DNA from: Treponema sp.
Lineage (GTDB): Bacteria; Spirochaetota; Spirochaetia; Treponematales; Breznakiellaceae
Assembly: GCA_031283505.1 (NCBI GenBank)
Contig: JAITBO010000039.1
Coordinates: 1-9,651 of the forward strand
Direction of reading: 5' to 3'
Length of the DNA stretch: 9,651 nt
Each line of letters opens with the position of its first letter. The stretch's first letter is position 1. The notes below the pieces were generated by a model. The model searched no databases and was not told where the DNA came from. It worked only from the letters and a program-made list of their open reading frames with translations. Of the stretch, positions 6,873-9,651 are shown piece after piece. The position numbers were made by a program, and so were the translations under genes.

Positions 6873-8168
6873 TCAAAGGTATTCGGCATCATTTTCTTTG
6901 AGATCCTCCGGCGGCGAGATAATTTTCCCTTCGTACAACTCCTTGGGGTAGATAACGATACCGAGTTTTTTCTCCAGTTTGGCAAGACGCCTGAGTTCTT
7001 CCTCATCTCCGATAGTAACCATGATGCCCCGGTTTCCGGCGCGGCCAGTACGTCCGGCGCGGTGTATGTAGGGATCGCCGGTTTCGGGAACATCCAGGGC
7101 TATGATGTGGGTGATGCCGCTTATGTCCAGACCCCGGGCGGCAAGATCACTGGTAACCAGGATGTCTGTCCGGCCCTGGCGGAAGTCCTCCAACGCCTGT
7201 TTCCGCGCCTTTTTATCCATGTCGCCGTGGAGAGCGCCCGCAGCCAGACGGCGGTATTGAAGCTGAGACACGATATTCCCCACCTGCCATGGGCGGGCGG
7301 TAAAGACCAGGACTTTCCGGGGCGATACGGCTGCCAAAAAGGAACGGAGGATGGAGATTTTCCGGCGTACCTCGCTGAAAAGGGCCCAATGTTCTATGGC
7401 GTCCCGAAGCGCCTCATTGTCTCCGGCGGCCATGATCCGTGGGCCGCCGTCCTTGCCGCCGCCCATCATGGGGATAAGCCGATCCCGGCTCCTGGAGGAC
7501 ACGGTAGCGGAACAGGCTATGGTCTGCCGTTCCGGGTTAACCAGAGAGACAAGCTCACGGGTCCCGGCAAATAGTTCATCCGCAATAAGCCGATCCCCTT
7601 CGTCCAGGACCAGGGCTTCCACCGCCTTAAACCGGAGCTTCCCCATTCGGGCAAGCTGGAGAAGCCGGCCAGGGTTTCCGATGATTACCTGGGGTTTGTC
7701 CTGTTTAAGAATGTCTATTTGCCGGCCCATGGCGGCTGCGCCTATGACCAAGCTTGCTTTAACAGGCATCCTCCTGGCGGCAGGAGCCGGGGTATCTCCT
7801 TCTTCGCCGTTGAAACTGGTTCTGTTCACCGGCAGATTCCGCAAAAGAAAATCAGCTTCTCCCTTTATCTGGGAACAGAGTTCGTAAGTGGGAGCGCAGA
7901 TGAGAAGCCGGGGCCAGCCGTTGCGGACTGGCGCTCCGCCGCCATCCATACGATCCGCAACGTTTTTGGAAGAAAACAGAGACTGAAACAGGGGAATGAG
8001 GTATGCGAAGGTCTTTCCGGTCCCTGTGGCGGAATTGAACAGAACGCTCTTTCCGGACAAGAGAGGGGGGATCACCAGCCGCTGAATTTCAGTGGGGACG
8101 CTAATACCCCGTTCGGCAAGACATTCGACAAAAAACGGCGCCATTCCAAGTTCAAGGAAGGAATTCAT
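6873..8168 (-). CDS. DEAD-box-family ATP-dependent RNA helicase (DEGD variant)
   Basis: This complete 431-residue two-domain superfamily 2 helicase probably remodels RNA or ribonucleoprotein. Visible are the upstream Phe4 and Q motif PTEIQ (25-29), Walker A SATGTGKT (46-53), motif Ia PTYELCSQ (93-100, normally PTRELAxQ), NPGR (165-168, normally TPGR), motif II DEGD (189-192) in place of DEAD, SAT (220-222), LAARGLD (342-348) and HRAGRTGR (369-376). The catalytic Asp-Glu, the SAT and the motif VI arginines remain, so ATPase activity is expected. The stretch between motif Ia and the usual GG motif is about 20 residues longer than normal (near 115-135), and the GG itself is lost (GAAAMG, 143-148). 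There is no basic or RNA-binding tail, so this is a minimal core. ATG 8168 is kept because Phe4 of the Q-motif region depends on it; no Shine-Dalgarno is evident. It lies upstream of lepA on the same strand. Confidence 0.92.
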   Translation of the reverse strand: MNSFLELGMAPFFVECLAERGISVPTEIQRLVIPPLLSGKSVLFNSATGTGKTFAYLIPLFQSLFSSKNVADRMDGGGAPVRNGWPRLLICAPTYELCSQIKGEADFLLRNLPVNRTSFNGEEGDTPAPAARRMPVKASLVIGAAAMGRQIDILKQDKPQVIIGNPGRLLQLARMGKLRFKAVEALVLDEGDRLIADELFAGTRELVSLVNPERQTIACSATVSSRSRDRLIPMMGGGKDGGPRIMAAGDNEALRDAIEHWALFSEVRRKISILRSFLAAVSPRKVLVFTARPWQVGNIVSQLQYRRLAAGALHGDMDKKARKQALEDFRQGRTDILVTSDLAARGLDISGITHIIALDVPETGDPYIHRAGRTGRAGNRGIMVTIGDEEELRRLAKLEKKLGIVIYPKELYEGKIISPPEDLKENDAEYL

Positions 8169-8206
8169 TTATGAATATAGTATTCTAACAGATAAAACTT
8201 GGGAAG

Positions 8207-8229
8207 AGGCCGGAAAATTTTTCCGGCCT
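8207..8229. repeat. 23-bp near-perfect palindrome
   Basis: AGGCCGGAAAA (8207-8217) is followed by a single T and its exact complement TTTTCCGGCCT (8219-8229). The dyad lies 38 bases upstream of the helicase start and 112 bases before the IS630 remnant. As RNA it forms a GGCCGG stem with an A/T loop but lacks a trailing U-run. It could be a helicase operator, a terminator for inbound plus-strand transcription, or a repeat linked to the adjacent elements. The rest of 8169-8341 contains no gene I can recognise. Confidence 0.55.
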
Positions 8230-8341
8230 GTTATGGGCCCGGCGGATGCTTTGGAGGCATTTCTATTGTGGCTTGACAATGAGGCCGTTAATATAGTCGT
8301 TCTACTTTACAAAACCGAATATATTTACTACACTATAACGC

Positions 8342-9061
8342 ATGGCATACGGTGAAAAATTTAGGCGATGCGTCATTGAATATAAAGACGTGGGACATAC
8401 ATTTAAGGAAGTGGATGAAGTGTTCGGCATCGATTCCTAGCGGTATTATAGCTGGAAGAAACAGCTTGAAGAAACCAGTTCTCTTGAATACCGAACTCCA
8501 AAAGAACGCCGGGGAAAAATAAACAAAAGCGAACTGGCCCGTTTGCTTGAAGAACATCCCGACTGGTATTTGAGGAACTGTACAGTTTCTTAAAGAATTT
8601 GCGGAAAAGTTTAATGTTTGCCCGCAGGCCGTAGACAAAATGTTCAAGAAACTTAGCGTTACCCGTAAAAAAAAACTTTTACCTGTTCGGAAAAGCCGGA
8701 GAAAGAACGGGAAGCGTACCTGAACCAGATCGCCGGAATACCCGAAAGAAAACGGGTATATGTCGATGAATGCGGGATAAAAGAGCATCTTCAGCGTGAA
8801 TACGGGCGTGCGTGGCGGAGGGTAAAGGTTGAAGACGCCAAACGGGGCCATAAGTTCCACCGGATAAATGTTGTCGCCACCGTGACACAGAGCAAAAGAG
8901 AGACAAAAAAGATAACTCGTGAATGTTATAAGGGCTCCAGGACCGGAGATCGTTTTGAAAGATGGTATGAGTATAATCTGCTGAAAAAAGTCCAAAGCGG
9001 CAGTAGGATAATTATGGACCGGGCAAGTTTTCACCGAAAGAAACAGGTTGAAGAAATATGA
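8342..9061 (+). pseudogene. IS630-family transposase, degenerate and 3'-truncated
   Basis: The frame starting ATGGCATACGG is an IS630 ORFA: an HTH region (EKFRRCVIEYKDVGHTF at the start, then YYSWKKQLEE), followed by SELARLLEEHPDWYLR. TAG at 8438-8440 interrupts it, probably from AAG. The reading frame shifts once near 8570-8580, continues as QFLKEFAEKFNVCPQAVDK, then shifts by -1 in the A9 run. The last frame is the catalytic ORFB: YVDECGI with the first Asp at 8765-8767, GRAWRRVKVEDAKRGHKFH, and IIMDRASFHRKKQ with the second Asp at 9017-9019. The block around the second Asp is usually MDNASFH, so N has become R. The frame ends at TGA 9059-9061, before the third acidic residue (Glu) of the DDE triad. 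It cannot encode active transposase. The lost 3' end coincides with the start of the IS3 remnant. A+T content is clearly higher than in the core genes. Confidence 0.88.
8667..8675 (+). other. A9 slippery run, probable ORFA/ORFB frameshift site of IS630
   Basis: Nine consecutive A residues lie where the ORFA frame (RKKK) must move by -1 to continue as KKKTFTCSEK in the catalytic frame. Known: many two-ORF IS630-group elements join their reading frames by slippage on an A-run at this point. It is therefore likely an ancestral programmed site rather than damage, unlike the other two lesions in the gene. A loss of one A is the alternative. Confidence 0.5.
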
Positions 9062-9126
9062 GTGAGGAGTAAAGGTGTCTCGTCCTGGTTTAAAGTTGAC
9101 ACCTAAGGAGTCGAAAGAAGAGAGAA

Positions 9127-9261
9127 GTGGTACGATACAGCGAGGCGTTTAAGCTGAGGCTTGTGGAAGACGTGGCCGATGGGAAATACCAGAGCCTTGA
9201 TGAAGCGAGGCGCAGGAATGGGATCCGGGGAGGTAAGACAATCGGTGTTCATGTATGTTGA
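9127..9261 (+). pseudogene. IS3-family ORFA (HTH protein), N-terminal fragment
   Basis: From GTG 9127 the frame reads RYSEAFKLRLVEDVADGKY, then SLDEARRRNGIRGG. This is the first helix-turn-helix of IS3/IS911-type OrfA, which binds the element ends. Homology stops at Gly-Gly (9229-9234), after which a short unrelated tail runs to TGA at 9259-9261. AAGGAG at 9105-9110 lies about 16 bases upstream. Only about one third of a normal ORFA is left, so it is not functional as a transposase partner. Confidence 0.78.
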
Positions 9262-9343
9262 GGCGTATTACAACCGGATTTGTATACATTCGGCGCTTGA
9301 CTATGTGGCGCCTAATGTGTTTAACTGTCGGCAAGTCGCTTAA
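9230..9343 (+). pseudogene. IS3-family ORFB transposase, C-terminal fragment
   Basis: In a different frame from ORFA, the sequence encodes EVRQSVFMYVEAYYNR, then HSALDYVAPNVF, ending at TAA 9341-9343. This matches the extreme C-terminus of the integrase-core (rve) ORFB, which normally reads like SIFEYIEVFYNR...HSALGYLSP. The Asp-Asp-Glu catalytic region is deleted. It directly abuts the ORFA fragment, showing a single internal deletion that removed the end of ORFA and most of ORFB. Confidence 0.8.
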
Positions 9344-9349
9344 CAGCGT

Positions 9350-9532
9350 CTACCAAACGGGGTAAAGTCCGCCCTCAAAATATTGAAGCGCGGCGGAGGG
9401 GAAGGTAAAATCGCGCAGGAAGTTCCGGCGCGGTCCGCCGCCCGGAAGAATAGTACGCTCCAAGAAAATAGACGAGTTTGTCCAGTTCCTTTTGTCATCA
9501 TCCAGCAGCACAATTTTCGGTATGCCGGTCAT
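9350..9532 (-). pseudogene. Possible response-regulator receiver domain, truncated by IS3
   Basis: A 60-codon minus-strand frame from ATG 9532 begins IPKIVLLDDDKRNW. This resembles the first strand and acidic pocket (here D11-D13) of a receiver domain. It later has SAALQYFEGG (46-55), resembling the third helix (typically GEEALEYL). A receiver would next have the third strand and the phosphorylated Asp; instead the frame ends in PVW and TAG exactly where the IS3 right end begins. The last few codons may be IS sequence. No Shine-Dalgarno precedes the ATG, which is three bases from a large palindrome. The middle part (26-40) is not a clear match, so the family call is tentative; an unrelated short ORF is the alternative. 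Confidence 0.4.
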
Positions 9533-9535
9533 TAG

Positions 9536-9567
9536 AGTTGTTTAGAAACTGAAGTTTCTAAACAACT
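9536..9567. repeat. Perfect 32-bp inverted repeat (15-bp arms)
   Basis: AGTTGTTTAGAAACT (9536-9550) is followed by GA and its exact complement AGTTTCTAAACAACT (9553-9567). It sits three bases upstream of the start of the truncated minus-strand frame and is the first of three consecutive hairpins. It lacks a U-run on either side, so it is not a standard terminator. It is likely a dispersed repeat or a protein-binding or RNA-structure site. Confidence 0.75.
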
Positions 9568-9580
9568 TCCGCTAAAAAAC

Positions 9581-9613
9581 GCGGTTTTGCAAGGCTTTAG
9601 CCTGAAAAACCGC
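9581..9613. repeat. Nested hairpin
   Basis: GCGGTTTT (9581-9588) pairs with AAAACCGC (9606-9613). Inside it AGGCT (9592-9596) pairs with AGCCT (9599-9603) around a two-base loop. CCGC at 9569-9572 can compete for the GCGG arm, so two alternative folds are possible, as in attenuator-like leaders. No protein is encoded here. Confidence 0.55.
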
Positions 9614-9616
9614 AAG

Positions 9617-9651
9617 ACTTGTGAGACAACCAACCGGGTTATCGAACAAGT
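9617..9651. repeat. Third hairpin, reaching the window edge
   Basis: ACTTGT (9617-9622) pairs with ACAAGT (9646-9651). An inner AACCGGGTT (9633-9641) is self-complementary except for its central base. The right arm ends exactly at the window edge, so the full stem may be longer. Confidence 0.4.

Larger units (their letters stand above)
9073..9356 (+). mobile_element. IS3-family remnant with large internal deletion
   Basis: An ORFA start and an ORFB end lie within about 280 bases; a complete IS3 element is about 1.2-1.5 kb. A 7-bp inverted repeat, AGGTGTC (9073-9079) with GACACCT (9098-9104), marks the likely left end. The right end is not resolved and lies somewhere in 9344-9369. The deletion junction is near 9229-9235. 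The copy follows directly after the truncated IS630 gene. Confidence 0.7.

Noticed and set aside
6309..7574. 421-codon plus-strand open frame spanning the lepA start and most of the helicase
   Set aside because: It is antisense to two confirmed genes and their intergenic gap, has no recognisable motifs and no ribosome-binding site.
8273..8300. TTGACA with downstream TATAGT as an outward promoter toward IS630
   Set aside because: The spacer is only 13 bases, too short for a sigma70 promoter, and no other -10 is at proper distance.
8333..9034. 233-codon minus-strand frame opposite the IS630 gene
   Set aside because: It covers all three frames of the degenerate transposase in antisense; its Phe- and Leu-rich content is the complement of Lys/Glu-rich codons.
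9536..9651. Possible CRISPR array at the right edge
   Set aside because: The repeats are inverted and different from each other, with no regularly spaced direct repeats and no cas gene.

Overview
This 9.65 kb window looks like a spirochaete chromosome, most plausibly a Treponema of the IS-rich, roughly 50-55% G+C kind. The evidence is the character of LepA and the mix of insertion-sequence families; this is an inference from protein character and was not tested by a search. A conserved housekeeping core sits between two clusters of decayed mobile elements.

Left edge (1-691): the 5' part of an IS1-family transposase runs off the window on the minus strand. Next to it is a truncated ISAs1-type transposase N-terminus. 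The core begins at 692 with a complete aconitase-superfamily hydratase (YbhJ-like, 781 aa, plus strand). Its stop codon interlocks with that of a convergent small trpR-like repressor gene. An intergenic region follows, with a 12-bp palindrome upstream of trpR and a strong bidirectional terminator.

Centre (3619-8168, all minus strand): a gamma-family PLP enzyme of Cys/Met metabolism has its own sigma70-type promoter. Upstream of it, in transcriptional order, lie a DEAD-box-family RNA helicase with an unusual DEGD motif and then lepA (EF4), 60 bases apart and probably cotranscribed. No pathway obviously links these genes; they read as an ordinary metabolic and translation neighbourhood.

Right edge (8207-9651): a 23-bp palindrome precedes a decayed IS630 element, which has an internal stop, a frameshift and a separate A9 slippage site, and whose 3' end is lost. 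It abuts a collapsed IS3-family element in which the start of ORFA is joined to the end of ORFB. That element cuts off a short minus-strand reading frame resembling the start of a response-regulator receiver domain. The window ends in three consecutive hairpins (9536-9651) that look like a structured repeat.

I see no convincing new multi-gene system. The points most worth a second look are the hairpin cluster at the right edge, the altered active site of the hydratase, the palindrome in front of trpR, and the possible IS3-interrupted response regulator.
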